From contig JAUHYP010000002.1 in the NCBI GenBank assembly GCA_030426265.1, forward strand, positions 62,001 through 126,000: DNA of 64,000 nucleotides. The letters are read 5' to 3'. This document shows positions 31,507-40,753 of the stretch, in pieces. Under the pieces are notes generated by a model, which was not told the origin of the DNA, did not search any database, and saw only the letters and a list, made by a program, of their open reading frames with translations. Each line of letters begins with the position of its first letter. Position 1 is the first letter of the stretch. The stretch comes from Gammaproteobacteria bacterium. Lineage in GTDB: Bacteria > Pseudomonadota > Gammaproteobacteria > Xanthomonadales > SZUA-36. The position numbers and the translations under genes are program-made.

Positions 31507-32949
31507 GTGCGAACCCTGGCCCGGCTCCTGGCCGCGCTGATGCTCGTGCCCGGCGCGGTGTGGGCGCAGGCGTCGTCGACAGCTTCTCCAGGCACACCGC
31601 CAGTGCGGATGCCCGCGTGGCTGGTGCCGGTGGTCCGGGTGGTTTCCGAAACCCATGTCGTTCCGACGACCGGCATCGCCCTGGGCGGCAGCCGCGTCCT
31701 GGTTCCTTCCGAGTTCGCCGCGGGCGACCGGCCCCTGTATGTCCTGGACGGCGGGGCGGACCTGCGACAGTTCGGCCGCCCGGCGGCGCCGGTGTCCACC
31801 CTGCCGCTCGAGGGCCTGACCGTGCTCGACGTCGAAGGCCTGGACCGGCCTGCCGTCGTGCTGTCCGACGCGGGTCCGGGGGACGGCGACATCATTGCCC
31901 TGCTGGCCTTTCCGCCGGCGGATCGCATCCGGGCGGGGGTCGGGGCCGTTCGGTCGCTGGGCGCCGTCGCGGTCGATTCCAGCGGGTTGCCTGAACTTGC
32001 CGGGGACCGGCCCCTGCCCAACCTCACCGGCGCCCTGGTGAACGCCTGCGAGCAATGGCTGGGCTGGAGCGCGGCCCGCGAGCCGGCGTCCATGGCGACC
32101 GGACGCAATACCGTGTACCACTGGCTGCCTGCGCTGGCCACGCACCTGGAGCGGGCCGGCGCGCAGTTGGCGACGGCGCCCTGCGACCGGCAACTGGCAT
32201 TCGAGGAGCCTCCTGCCGGAGGCGGAACGGAGCCCGGTCCGGAACCAGCCCCCGAACCCGCGACGGAACCCGTGGAGACTGCGCCGGTCGCGCCGCCTGT
32301 GGCACCCGAACCCGAACCCGAACCCGAACCCGAGCCCGAGCCCGAGCCCGAGCCCGAACCCGATCCTGCGATCGCGCCGGAACCGGACCCGGAGACCGAG
32401 CCGGAACCGGTGGAGGCCGAAGCGCCGATCCCGAATGAACCGGAGCCGGTGGACCCACCCGGCGCCGACGAACCGTCGTCGATGGATGTGGAATCCGGCG
32501 GCCTGGCGGATCACGTTCCCGTCCTGGTGGCGGTCGCGCTGGTCCTGCTTGTCCTGGGCGTACTGGCCGGGCGCGTGTGGGGCCGTCGCGGCCGCCACGA
32601 GGCGAGCGAGGCCGTTGCGGCAGAAGCGTCGGTCGGAGCCACCGTGGTCCTGCAGTTGAGCGGGCCCCAGGGCCGTCACCCCATCCGTGCACGGGACGGT
32701 CGCGTCGACCTGGTGCTGGGGCGCTTCGATGCCGATTTGCTGCTCGCCGGCAAAGCGGTGAGCCGCCACCACGCGCGCCTGCAGGGCGCGCCGGGAGACT
32801 TGCGACTGGTCGACCTGGGCTCCACCAACGGCACCTGGCGCAACGGCGAGCGCCTGGTGCAGGGCGTGGCCGTCTCCGTGGCGCCCGGCGATCACCTGCG
32901 CTTCGGCGATGTCGAATTGCAGGTCGAGGCGTCGGAGGAAGCACCGTGA
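31507..32949 (+). CDS. transmembrane FHA protein with Pro-Glu repeat stalk
   Basis: From GTG 31507 the product is 480 residues: signal peptide ([17 protein letters not shown]), a periplasmic domain of about 200 residues that faintly resembles a trypsin-like protease without an obvious catalytic triad, a Pro-Glu repeat stalk coded by a hexamer array (32305-32364), one transmembrane helix ([19 protein letters not shown]) and a cytoplasmic FHA domain ([30 protein letters not shown]). An upstream GTG at 31456 would overlap the previous gene and lengthen the signal peptide. It could pass envelope information to the kinase system, or the reverse. It overlaps the kinase gene by GTGA. Confidence 0.8.
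   Translation: MRTLARLLAALMLVPGAVWAQASSTASPGTPPVRMPAWLVPVVRVVSETHVVPTTGIALGGSRVLVPSEFAAGDRPLYVLDGGADLRQFGRPAAPVSTLPLEGLTVLDVEGLDRPAVVLSDAGPGDGDIIALLAFPPADRIRAGVGAVRSLGAVAVDSSGLPELAGDRPLPNLTGALVNACEQWLGWSAAREPASMATGRNTVYHWLPALATHLERAGAQLATAPCDRQLAFEEPPAGGGTEPGPEPAPEPATEPVETAPVAPPVAPEPEPEPEPEPEPEPEPEPDPAIAPEPDPETEPEPVEAEAPIPNEPEPVDPPGADEPSSMDVESGGLADHVPVLVAVALVLLVLGVLAGRVWGRRGRHEASEAVAAEASVGATVVLQLSGPQGRHPIRARDGRVDLVLGRFDADLLLAGKAVSRHHARLQGAPGDLRLVDLGSTNGTWRNGERLVQGVAVSVAPGDHLRFGDVELQVEASEEAP
32305..32364 (+). repeat. CCCGAR hexamer tandem array in coding sequence
   Basis: Ten tandem hexamers, nine CCCGAA/CCCGAG and a final CCCGAT, encode a run of Pro-Glu pairs. The unit is a multiple of three, so gain or loss of copies changes stalk length without breaking the frame. 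Confidence 0.9.
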
Positions 32950-35345
32950 ACCCATCGCGGGGCCGGATCATCGAGGGCTACGAAGTCATCGAGCCGCTGG
33001 GCCAGGGCGCCTTCGGCGTCACCTGGCGGGTCAGGGACGTCAAGCTGGGCCTGCAGTTCGCGCTCAAGGAATACTTCCCCGCCGCCTGGGCGGAACGGGA
33101 CGGCGCAGGCCACGTACGGCCCCGGCCCGGGCAGGAGGCGGCTTTCGCCCGCGGCCTGGAGCGGTTCCTGGAAGAGGGCCGCACCCTGGCCGGGCTGGCG
33201 CATCCCAACGTGGTCCGGGTCGTGCGCCATTTCGAGAGCGGCGGAACGGCCTGCCTGCTGATGGACTACCTGGCCGGGCGCTCCCTGCACGACTTGCTGT
33301 CCCGGGGGGGTGTGTTCAACCCGGCCGAGACGCAGGCCCTGCTGACCCCCCTGCTCGACGCCCTGGCCTACCTGGGCGGGCAGGGCGTCATCCATGGCGA
33401 CATCAAGCCGTCCAACATCATGGTCACGCGGGATGGCGCCCCGGTGCTGCTGGATTTCGGGGCGGCGCGCGTGGCCAGGGGGGCCGCCGGGGCCGGGCCG
33501 GCGACTGCCGGCAGCGCCGGCTACGCCGCGCTGGAGCAGGTCACGGGCAAGGGCGCACTGGGCCCCTGGACCGACATCCACGGACTGGCCGCCACCCTCT
33601 ACCGGCTGGTCACCGGGGAGATTCCGGCGTCCGCCGAGGTGCGCGCGGCCGCCGTGCAGGAGGGCGAACCCGACCCGGTGACGCCCCTGGCGGAGCGTTT
33701 GCGCAGCGCCGGCCGTGAGGGGTTCAGCCGCGCGTTTTCCACGGCCGTGGACCAGGGCCTCGCCCTGCATGCCCAGAACCGTCCAAGGGACGCCAGGACC
33801 TGGGCGAAGCTCTTTGGCGCGGCCGTGGCCGAGGATCGCCGCCCGGCGGCCCCACGCCGGCCGGACGACCGTGAGCGGGTGATCCTGCCCCAGGTGCTGG
33901 CCGGACTGGCCATCGTGGCCCTGCTGGCGGCCGTCGCCTGGGTGTTCCTGGGGCCGGACGCCGATGCGCCTGCCGAGGCGACGCCTCCCTCCACCCTGCC
34001 GGAAACCAGTCTCGCCCGGGACGAGGATGCCTGGGAGCAGGCGGTGCGCACCGATACCGCTGCCGGCTTCCGGGCGTACCTCGAGGCCTTTCCGCGGGGG
34101 CGCCATGCGGAAGGGGCCCGCGAGCAACTCGCCCGTTTCGACGAGGAACGCTGGCGGGCGGTGCGCGATACGACCGACCTGGCGGACCTGGAACGGTACC
34201 TGGACGAGTTTCCGGACGGCCGTTGGGTGGTCGAAGCGCGGGCCCGCGCCTCGGTGCTGCGCGAGGCCGAGGAGCGGGCGGCGGCCGAACGCGCGGCGGC
34301 GGCACAGGCGGACGACGCGGCCTTTGCCCAGGCACGGGCCGCCGGCACCCGTGACGCCCTGGACGACTACCTGGCGGCCTTTCCCCGCGGCCTCCACGTG
34401 GAGGAGGCGCTGGAACTGAAAGCCGGCCTGGAGCGCGCCTCGCGGGACGAGGCGGCCTGGGCGGCCGCCCGCGCCAGTGGCGAGCGAAGCGCCTTCGAGG
34501 CCTACATCCGGGCCTTTCCCGGCGGTCTGCACCTGGCCGAGGCGCTGGCCGAGGTGGATCGCCTGACCTTGCGTCCGGGCCGTGTCTTCCGCGACTGCCG
34601 CGAATGTCCCGAGATGGTCGTGGTGCCCGCCGGGACCTTCACCCAGGGCGCCAGCCCCGACGATGCGCGCGCCCGTTCCAACGAACTGCCTTCGAGGACC
34701 GTGCGGATTCCACGCCCCTTCGCTATCGGCACGCACGAGGTGAGTTTCGCGGAGTGGGATGCCTGCCGCGCGGCGGGCGCCTGTCGCGACCAAGCCGTGG
34801 ACAACGGCTGGGGCCGTGGCCGCCGACCGGTGATCATGGTGACCTGGGCCGATGCCCAGGCCTACGCGGCATGGTTGTCACAACGCACCGGGCAGACCTA
34901 CGAACTGCCCAGCGAGAGTCAATGGGAATACGTGGCCCGGGCGGGCCAGGAGGGCCCCTGGGCCGGCGGCGCCGTGCAGAGCGTATGCGACCAGGGCAAC
35001 GTGGCCGCCCGAGAGACCGGTTTCGATTGGCGCCTGGACGATTGCGCCGACCCGTTCAGCCTGGGTACAGCCGAAGTCGGCTACTTTGCGGCCAACGCGA
35101 TGGGGGTGCACGACATGGTGGGCAACGTGGCGGAATGGACCCGGGACTGCATGAACCTCTCCTACCTGGACGCGCCGTCCGACGGTTCGTCCTGGGAACG
35201 CGGCCTGTGCAGTTCCCGCGTCACGCGGGGCGGTTCCTGGTTTTCCGGTCCCGCCGAGATCCGACTGTCGGCGCGTTTCCCCCTGCGCAGTGGCGAGAGC
35301 AACGATTTCACAGGGCTGCGGGTCGTGCGGGCGGTGGCGCCATGA
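32946..35345 (+). CDS. Ser/Thr kinase fused to FGE-sulfatase-like domain
   Basis: From GTG 32946 (overlapping the previous TGA) the product is 799 residues. An N-terminal kinase domain (about 12-280) has [30 protein letters not shown] (HGD instead of HRD) and DFGAARV. A transmembrane helix (about 315-336) leads to four periplasmic repeats built on YLxAFPxGxHxxEA, then a C-terminal FGE/SUMF1-like domain from residue 557 ([44 protein letters not shown]). FGE-type domains fused to kinases usually bind ligands rather than make formylglycine. A T6SS-linked envelope-sensing kinase is likely. Confidence 0.86.
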   Translation: MNPSRGRIIEGYEVIEPLGQGAFGVTWRVRDVKLGLQFALKEYFPAAWAERDGAGHVRPRPGQEAAFARGLERFLEEGRTLAGLAHPNVVRVVRHFESGGTACLLMDYLAGRSLHDLLSRGGVFNPAETQALLTPLLDALAYLGGQGVIHGDIKPSNIMVTRDGAPVLLDFGAARVARGAAGAGPATAGSAGYAALEQVTGKGALGPWTDIHGLAATLYRLVTGEIPASAEVRAAAVQEGEPDPVTPLAERLRSAGREGFSRAFSTAVDQGLALHAQNRPRDARTWAKLFGAAVAEDRRPAAPRRPDDRERVILPQVLAGLAIVALLAAVAWVFLGPDADAPAEATPPSTLPETSLARDEDAWEQAVRTDTAAGFRAYLEAFPRGRHAEGAREQLARFDEERWRAVRDTTDLADLERYLDEFPDGRWVVEARARASVLREAEERAAAERAAAAQADDAAFAQARAAGTRDALDDYLAAFPRGLHVEEALELKAGLERASRDEAAWAAARASGERSAFEAYIRAFPGGLHLAEALAEVDRLTLRPGRVFRDCRECPEMVVVPAGTFTQGASPDDARARSNELPSRTVRIPRPFAIGTHEVSFAEWDACRAAGACRDQAVDNGWGRGRRPVIMVTWADAQAYAAWLSQRTGQTYELPSESQWEYVARAGQEGPWAGGAVQSVCDQGNVAARETGFDWRLDDCADPFSLGTAEVGYFAANAMGVHDMVGNVAEWTRDCMNLSYLDAPSDGSSWERGLCSSRVTRGGSWFSGPAEIRLSARFPLRSGESNDFTGLRVVRAVAP

Positions 35346-36562
35346 GCACCACGTCCGTACGCCTCGCACTCGTCGCCGTCATCACGGCGGGCTGGTTCGT
35401 GTCCATTCCCGTCTCTGCCCAGGACGGCAGCGATGGTGACGATCCCGCCCCTTCGGCCGACAGCCAGGAAGTGGATGAGCGTGAGGCCGAGTTTCGCCGA
35501 CGCATGGAAACCGACGACCCCGACCGTGATCGGGACATCGACCCCTCCCGTCCCGACCTGCCGGACATCGTCGACGTGGAACCGGAGCTCGGCCCCCTCG
35601 ACAAGTTGCCGCCGGATTCGCGGGAACACCTGGAACGACAACTCACTGATCTGATCATCGAGAACGGCCGCTGGGAGCCGGCGGACGCCGCCCGTGGCGC
35701 GCCATTCGAGCCCAGCGAGGCTGCCCGGGACGACCCGGCGTTGGCCGCCGAGGAGCAGGCGGCCTGGGAAGAGATGGTCGAAGCCTACAACCAGCGTGAA
35801 CAGGCGGCCTGGGAGAAAGCCGGCGGCGTGGCCGGCGCCGGCGGCGATGGTTCGGGGCAGGGTGGCGGCGATGGCCAGGGTGGCAGTGGCGGCCGGGGAA
35901 GCGGACAGTCCGGCGCGGATGCGGCGCCGGGAGGTGCGATGGCCGGGCGCGATGAACGCCCCCCCGAAGGCAAACCCTTCAGCGCCGTCGATTTCCTGAA
36001 AGGTGGCGACGGCAGCGTCGGCGCCGATGGGGATCCCGATGCTCCGGGCGCATCCTCCGGCGCCGACGCTGAAGCGGCGGGGGAGGCCGATGCCGCCTCA
36101 GGCGCGTCGCAAGGCGACGCCGCAACCGATGAAACCGTCCCGGCGGACCCGACCGCCGGCGAGGAGGCGGCGCCGACCGTCGCTGTGCCGGAAGGAGACC
36201 CCGGTACGCAGGCCGCCGCGCCCGCACCCGACCCCCAGGACAAGTCCCAGCCGGGGCAGGGTTCGGAACCCGGCGGGGAGGCGCCACCCGGCAGTGTCTC
36301 CAGCGAGGCCCTCGAAGCGTTGTTCCGACAGGGCGCCGAGGCAGGCGCGCCCTCTGAATCCGGTGCGGCCGACGCATCGGCGCCGGCGGCCGAAGCCTCA
36401 CCGGGCGACGCGAACGCAGCGGGTTCACCGGGAAGCGAAGGCGCCACGGGTGCGCCCACCGCCGAACCGCCCCGCGGCCTGTTCGGATGGCTGATGCGCC
36501 TGTTTTCCGGTGAAGACGAAGAACCGGAGCAGGAGCAGGAATCGGAGCCGGAGCAGGACTAG
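35342..36562 (+). CDS. secreted acidic low-complexity protein
   Basis: The 406-residue protein starts with ATGA overlapping the kinase stop. A signal peptide (LALVAVITAGWFVSIPVSAQ) is followed by acidic helical sequence (about 30-150) and a long Gly/Ala/Pro/Asp/Glu-rich low-complexity region, ending in a short hydrophobic patch (RGLFGWLMRLFSG) and an acidic tail. No domain is recognised. It is the last gene of the FHA-kinase operon, and its stop shares the CTAG at 36559-36562 with the convergent gene. Confidence 0.7.
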   Translation: MSTTSVRLALVAVITAGWFVSIPVSAQDGSDGDDPAPSADSQEVDEREAEFRRRMETDDPDRDRDIDPSRPDLPDIVDVEPELGPLDKLPPDSREHLERQLTDLIIENGRWEPADAARGAPFEPSEAARDDPALAAEEQAAWEEMVEAYNQREQAAWEKAGGVAGAGGDGSGQGGGDGQGGSGGRGSGQSGADAAPGGAMAGRDERPPEGKPFSAVDFLKGGDGSVGADGDPDAPGASSGADAEAAGEADAASGASQGDAATDETVPADPTAGEEAAPTVAVPEGDPGTQAAAPAPDPQDKSQPGQGSEPGGEAPPGSVSSEALEALFRQGAEAGAPSESGAADASAPAAEASPGDANAAGSPGSEGATGAPTAEPPRGLFGWLMRLFSGEDEEPEQEQESEPEQD

Positions 36563-37371
36563 CGGTATCTGAAGAACCGGTTGATGGCGGGCAGCAGGAA
36601 GATCAGGGTGCGGATGGTGCGCTGGGTGGCGTACTGCCGGTGTTCGTTGGTGAGCTGGCGGTTCATTTCCTCGGCCGCGAAGATGCGTTCGCGCATGAAC
36701 TCCATGTCCGCGTTGTCGTCCATCAGGCGATGGAAGGCGTCCAGCCGCCCGGTGGACTCGCCGATGGCGTGGTCGGCAAGGGCATCCATGTCCCGCGCAA
36801 AGACCACGTATTCCAGGGCATTGCGCGCACGCAGCGTTCCCGTTCGATAGGGATCGATCCACGCATCCGGCCATTCCGCGGCCATGGCGACGGCCTCCAG
36901 TCCGTCCAGCACCGCGCTGCGCACGATGAGGATTTCCTCGGCGAGCAGTTCCTCGTCCAGGGCGTTCACCAGTTCCGGATGATCGGCCTCGATGGCGGCC
37001 AGGTCGGCCCGCAATTCATCTTCGGCCTTCTGTCGGTAAGCCGTGAGGTCGGTCATCGCGTCCAGGATGGATTCCGCGCTGGCGATGCGGTAGCCGGCGC
37101 CCTGGTAGGCGGCCAGTTCGGGGACGGCCGGCACTTCGCCATCCGGCAGGCCGTAGCGCCGCTCCAGGGCGGCCAGCAGTTCCGGGCTGATCCCCTCGGT
37201 GACCCCGAGCAACAGGCGTGTCTGGCCGTAGCGTTCCCCCGGCGGTCGCGTATCCGCCGCAGGCGCGTCGGGCCGGGCGTCCAGGGCCGGGGCCGGTTGG
37301 GCGCAGGCGAATTGCAGGACGGCGAGGCCCAGGCCGGCCAGCGTCAACAGGGTGGAACGGAGCGTCGCCAT
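36559..37371 (-). CDS. unknown exported helical protein
   Basis: The 270-residue protein starts at ATG 37371; the open frame continues to 37524 but that extension has no exported-protein features. A hydrophobic signal (LLTLAGLGLAVLQFACA) has a Cys near its end, but QFAC is a poor lipobox, so lipidation is uncertain. The mature part is acidic and helical, with a C-terminal hydrophobic segment (RTIRTLIFLLPAINRFFRY). It lies 7 bases after the MORN-like lipoprotein gene, in the same operon. No family recognised. Confidence 0.65.
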   Translation of the reverse strand: MATLRSTLLTLAGLGLAVLQFACAQPAPALDARPDAPAADTRPPGERYGQTRLLLGVTEGISPELLAALERRYGLPDGEVPAVPELAAYQGAGYRIASAESILDAMTDLTAYRQKAEDELRADLAAIEADHPELVNALDEELLAEEILIVRSAVLDGLEAVAMAAEWPDAWIDPYRTGTLRARNALEYVVFARDMDALADHAIGESTGRLDAFHRLMDDNADMEFMRERIFAAEEMNRQLTNEHRQYATQRTIRTLIFLLPAINRFFRYR

Positions 37372-37378
37372 CACCGCC

Positions 37379-39334
37379 TCAATGAAACCGGAAGGGGCGC
37401 CACTGGGCGGGGTCGCCCCGGCCCGAGTCCACGCCGTCGGTGAACTGTCGCAAGGCCGGCTGTTGCCCGGACAGGCCCACTTCGACCATGCCATGGGGCC
37501 TTCCGTCGCGGAAACTGCCGTCATACCAGATGGCGCCCACCAGCCCCGGTTCGTGGACGATCATCGCGCCCGGCCCGTTGGCCGTGCCCGAGCGTGCCTC
37601 GCCGAGGAACTCGATTTCGCGGCCGGCATCGGTGCGCACCACCCCGTAGCCCTGGCCGATGGCCAGGCCGTTCCGGCAGTCGCCATACCAGCGCCCCTGG
37701 TGGCTGGACTCGGGATGGCGAAAGCTGCAATCGGTCTGGATGTCGACGGTGAGGGAACGGACCCGGTCCTGGTACAGCGCCAGGGTCTGGCGCCGGAAAT
37801 CCGTGTAGTCGCGGGCGCTGATCTCCTCGACCCCTTCGACCAGGCGCACCTGGACGGTGATCTGTTCGGTGAGCGCCGGGGCCATCTGCGACAGGAAGCT
37901 CTCGCCCACCTGCTTGTTCAGCTGGTTGGCCGACAACGCGGTTTCCACGGCCACCAGGGATCCGACCAGCAGCGCGTCGCTGATCAGCGCCGCACCGGCA
38001 TCGTAGGAGCCGCCGTCGAAGACATCGCCGCTGGCGTAGACCGCCCCGGCCATGGCCAGGATGGCGATGGCGGTCGCCACGTTCTGGCGCCGCGCCAGGC
38101 TGCGCCGCTCCTCGAGGTTCTTGTACTCGGCGACGATCAGCTCTCGCATGGACTGGCCGTAGGCGCCGTCCCAGACTCCGGCGTGGATGCGTTCTGACTG
38201 GGCCGCGAGGAATCGCCGTTCCGCTTCGATCAGCTTTTCCGCCAGCGCCAGCCGGGCGCGCACGGATTCGTCCTCGCTGCGCGACAGGAAGGCGAAAGCC
38301 AGTTCCGGGTCGAAGGACGCGAGCAGCTTCTGCCGGTCGGAGAAGGTGGCCCGGTCATGGTCGAAGCGCCCCAGCGCGGCCTCCACGCGCGAGCCGACCC
38401 CGCGGGCGAAGGCCAGTTCGAAGGGGTCGGTTTCCGACGCGGAGGCCCAGGCGGCGACCGCCTCGCCGTCCATCAGGATCTTCTCGACCGGGTAGCGTTC
38501 CACCGCCGCCAATGCCGGTTCGGCGCCGACCGGCTTGAGCGGGACCTGGATGACCCCTTCGTCGCTGTTGAGGAACTGGACGAAATCGAGGCTGCGGCCG
38601 TCGTCGATGGGGCGCAGCGCGAGGCGCCCGTCGAACTCCTCGCCCGCGATTTCGGCGGACTGCCGCCAGGCCGTGGTCGCGAGCGGCTCGCTGGCCAGGA
38701 TCAGGCCGTTGGTGGCCGGGCGCAGCCAGTGGTCCGCGTGCACCACGGCCAGCGGCGTGACGACGTTGCCGAAGGTGATCGGCGGCGAGTTCATGAGTTC
38801 CTCCGCGTCGGGGAAGGAATAGGTCATGAAATCGATGGTGACCACACTCGGCATGTCCTCGGTGGCCAGCATGGGCCGGCTGGCGAGGTCGCCGTTCTCG
38901 TCCTCGAAGACCAGGTGCGGAGACAGCAGCACCGTGTCGGCCGGCAGTTGCTCCCGCAACTCCTGGTACAGGGACATGGCGTAGAAATTGGACTTGGCGA
39001 TGCTGCCGCGGGCGATGTTCTCGCTGTCGGCCGAACTCCAGCCGTCGTCACGGACCCGGCCGCCGATGGCCGTGCGCGCGTAGGCGTCGTACCAGGCGGA
39101 CTCGGCGCCGCTCTCGATCATGGCGGGATAGCGCAAAACGACCCAGGCGTCGGCCTGGGAGGCGCTGCGGTCGGACACTTCCAGCGTCTGGTCGAAGCGG
39201 TAGGCGGACTCGGCCTTGCCGCGCGCCGTCCCGGCGCAGCCCTGCAGCAGGGCCGTGGCCAGCAGCAGCGCGCCCAGCACACGCCACGGCGCTTCGCGCC
39301 GGGTGACGTTCTGGCGTTGGGCTGCTGTCCTCAT
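37379..39334 (-). CDS. large lipoprotein with C-terminal MORN-like repeats
   Basis: The 651-residue product starts at ATG 39334 with GGAAGG upstream. The signal ALLLATALLQGC has an acceptable lipobox (LQGC), so it is probably membrane-anchored by lipid. The body is unrecognised; a hydrophobic stretch near residues 450-475 (VATAIAILAMAGAVYASG) may be a second membrane segment. The last 100 residues have MORN-like units (GRWYGDCRNGLAIGQG, AIWYDGSFRDGRPHG). It shares an operon with the exported protein that follows. Whether it belongs to the T6SS island is unclear. Confidence 0.65.
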   Translation of the reverse strand: MRTAAQRQNVTRREAPWRVLGALLLATALLQGCAGTARGKAESAYRFDQTLEVSDRSASQADAWVVLRYPAMIESGAESAWYDAYARTAIGGRVRDDGWSSADSENIARGSIAKSNFYAMSLYQELREQLPADTVLLSPHLVFEDENGDLASRPMLATEDMPSVVTIDFMTYSFPDAEELMNSPPITFGNVVTPLAVVHADHWLRPATNGLILASEPLATTAWRQSAEIAGEEFDGRLALRPIDDGRSLDFVQFLNSDEGVIQVPLKPVGAEPALAAVERYPVEKILMDGEAVAAWASASETDPFELAFARGVGSRVEAALGRFDHDRATFSDRQKLLASFDPELAFAFLSRSEDESVRARLALAEKLIEAERRFLAAQSERIHAGVWDGAYGQSMRELIVAEYKNLEERRSLARRQNVATAIAILAMAGAVYASGDVFDGGSYDAGAALISDALLVGSLVAVETALSANQLNKQVGESFLSQMAPALTEQITVQVRLVEGVEEISARDYTDFRRQTLALYQDRVRSLTVDIQTDCSFRHPESSHQGRWYGDCRNGLAIGQGYGVVRTDAGREIEFLGEARSGTANGPGAMIVHEPGLVGAIWYDGSFRDGRPHGMVEVGLSGQQPALRQFTDGVDSGRGDPAQWRPFRFH

Positions 39335-39443
39335 ATCCCTTCCTTCCCCGCAGGGCCCCTCCTGGCTCATTATCCGGCATGCCCCCCTGTTTTGCAGTGC
39401 GGCGTTTTGCAGTGCGGTCGCGGCGAGGTCATCATGACGCGCG

Positions 39444-40448
39444 ATGACTGTACCCCCTATGAACCACCTCACACCGGGTTTTCACCCACCGTCCTCGACA
39501 GGGCGCGCGTGGATCAGCGGTATCACGCTGGCGCTGGTGATGTTCGTGTCGCCTGCACAGGCCGGGGCGTCGGACGCCCGTACCTCGGTCACCGGCTCAG
39601 GCACGGCGGACGCCGACCGGCTGGTCCGGTTGCTGGACAGCACGGCCTGGCGCCCGTCGGCATCGGAGCTGCTGCGGCGCTACCTCGACCCGGGCTCCGC
39701 CGCTCTGGCGGCCTTCGACGCGCATCGCATCGGCGGGCCGGAGGCAATGGCCCGGGCGCTGGAGCATCGTGGCTGGGAATACCGGCAGGCCATTCGGAAG
39801 TGCCTGCCGGCCGCGCGCTCGATGATCCCCCGCATTCCGGGCCTGCTCGCGGGAATCGCCCGCCGTTTTGAATCCAGCGAAACACCGCCGGTGGTCTTCG
39901 TGTTCGGTGCCGGGCGCTCCGCCGGGACAGTGGAGAACGGTGACGTGATCCTGGCGTTGGAGGTGCTCTGCCGGTACGTGGATGCGGAAACCCCTGCGGA
40001 AGCCGTCCTGGAGGCCTTCCTGCTCCACGAAGCCGTGCACGTGTACCAACAGGCGGCCTGGCGCCCCGGCCGCCCGGACAGCCTCCTGAGGCAGGCCATG
40101 ATGGAAGGGCTTGCCGACCTGGTCGCCGGAGAAGCCGTCGGCGGCCTGCTGCCGCAGGAACGCGAACGCGCCGCGTGGGGCAGGGCCCACGAAGCGGCGC
40201 TCTGGGCGTCTTTCGAGCAGGACATGCGCGGCCGCGACCTGGGGGGCTGGATGTACGGGCCGGGGCCTGCCGAAGCGCCGCCTGACCTGGGCTACTGGAT
40301 CGGGAAACGGATCTGTGCGGCCTACCTGGATTCCGCGCCCGACCGGGACGCCGCCATGGCGCAACTGCTGGCGCTGGACGATCCGGAAGCCCTGCTGGAG
40401 GCCAGCGGTTACGGCCGGGACCTGTCGCCCGCGCCGATGCATCCATAG
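39444..40448 (+). CDS. secreted HExxH metalloprotease-like protein
   Basis: The 334-residue protein has an export signal (WISGITLALVMFVSPAQA) and a zinc-protease signature: LLHEAVHVYQQ (H195, E196, H199) followed about 35 residues later by MEGLADLVAGEAVGG, whose Glu would be the third ligand. This resembles the DUF2268/DUF5700 gluzincin-like group. ATG 39444 is given; ATG 39459 is an alternative. Substrate unknown. It is divergent from the lipoprotein gene, with a 109-base intergenic region. Confidence 0.75.
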   Translation: MTVPPMNHLTPGFHPPSSTGRAWISGITLALVMFVSPAQAGASDARTSVTGSGTADADRLVRLLDSTAWRPSASELLRRYLDPGSAALAAFDAHRIGGPEAMARALEHRGWEYRQAIRKCLPAARSMIPRIPGLLAGIARRFESSETPPVVFVFGAGRSAGTVENGDVILALEVLCRYVDAETPAEAVLEAFLLHEAVHVYQQAAWRPGRPDSLLRQAMMEGLADLVAGEAVGGLLPQERERAAWGRAHEAALWASFEQDMRGRDLGGWMYGPGPAEAPPDLGYWIGKRICAAYLDSAPDRDAAMAQLLALDDPEALLEASGYGRDLSPAPMHP

Positions 40449-40468
40449 GGCGGAACGCCCATTCCGCC
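40449..40468 (+). terminator. small hairpin after the protease gene
   Basis: GGCGGAA (40449-40455) pairs with TTCCGCC (40462-40468) around a 6-base loop, starting directly after the stop codon and lying between two convergent genes. No T-tract, so termination is only suggested. Confidence 0.4.
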
Positions 40469-40500
40469 GCACCATCGCTCCGAGAATCGGATTTTCCGCC

Positions 40501-40746
40501 CTACCATCCGATCAGGGCCAGCTTCGCCGCCCGGTCCAGCTTCTTGATGGCCGCCTCCCGCCGCAGGGCGCTGCCCCGGTCGTGGCCTTCCTCGGTCCAG
40601 ACCACGGCCTCGGGGGAGCGTCCGGCGAAATAGCGCGCGCCACGCGGGCCATTGCGGTGCTCCTCGAAACGTCGCGCCACGTCACGGGTGATGCCCGTGT
40701 ACAGGCTGTCGTCGTCGCAGCGGATGATGTACACCGTCCAGGACAC
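40501..40746 (-). CDS. GIY-YIG superfamily protein (YhbQ-like)
   Basis: The 81-residue product is a stand-alone GIY-YIG domain: VYIIRCDDDSLYTGIT supplies the paired motif (YII and YTG), followed by R-R-F-E-E-H and the R-E-A-A-I-K-K helix. It matches the size of the YhbQ/URI family of small putative nucleases. It is 7 bases downstream of the glycosyltransferase gene. Confidence 0.88.
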   Translation of the reverse strand: MSWTVYIIRCDDDSLYTGITRDVARRFEEHRNGPRGARYFAGRSPEAVVWTEEGHDRGSALRREAAIKKLDRAAKLALIGW

Positions 40747-40753
40747 GGTGGCT

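Noticed and set aside
32305-32364. Short tandem repeat considered as a CRISPR-like array
   Set aside because: Unit is six bases without spacers and encodes Pro-Glu in a frame-consistent way within a real gene.
39454-39475. Crp-like TATGA-N6-TCACA near the secreted protease start
   Set aside because: The left half is imperfect and the site lies inside coding sequence at the start codon, unlike the three intergenic boxes; probably coincidence.
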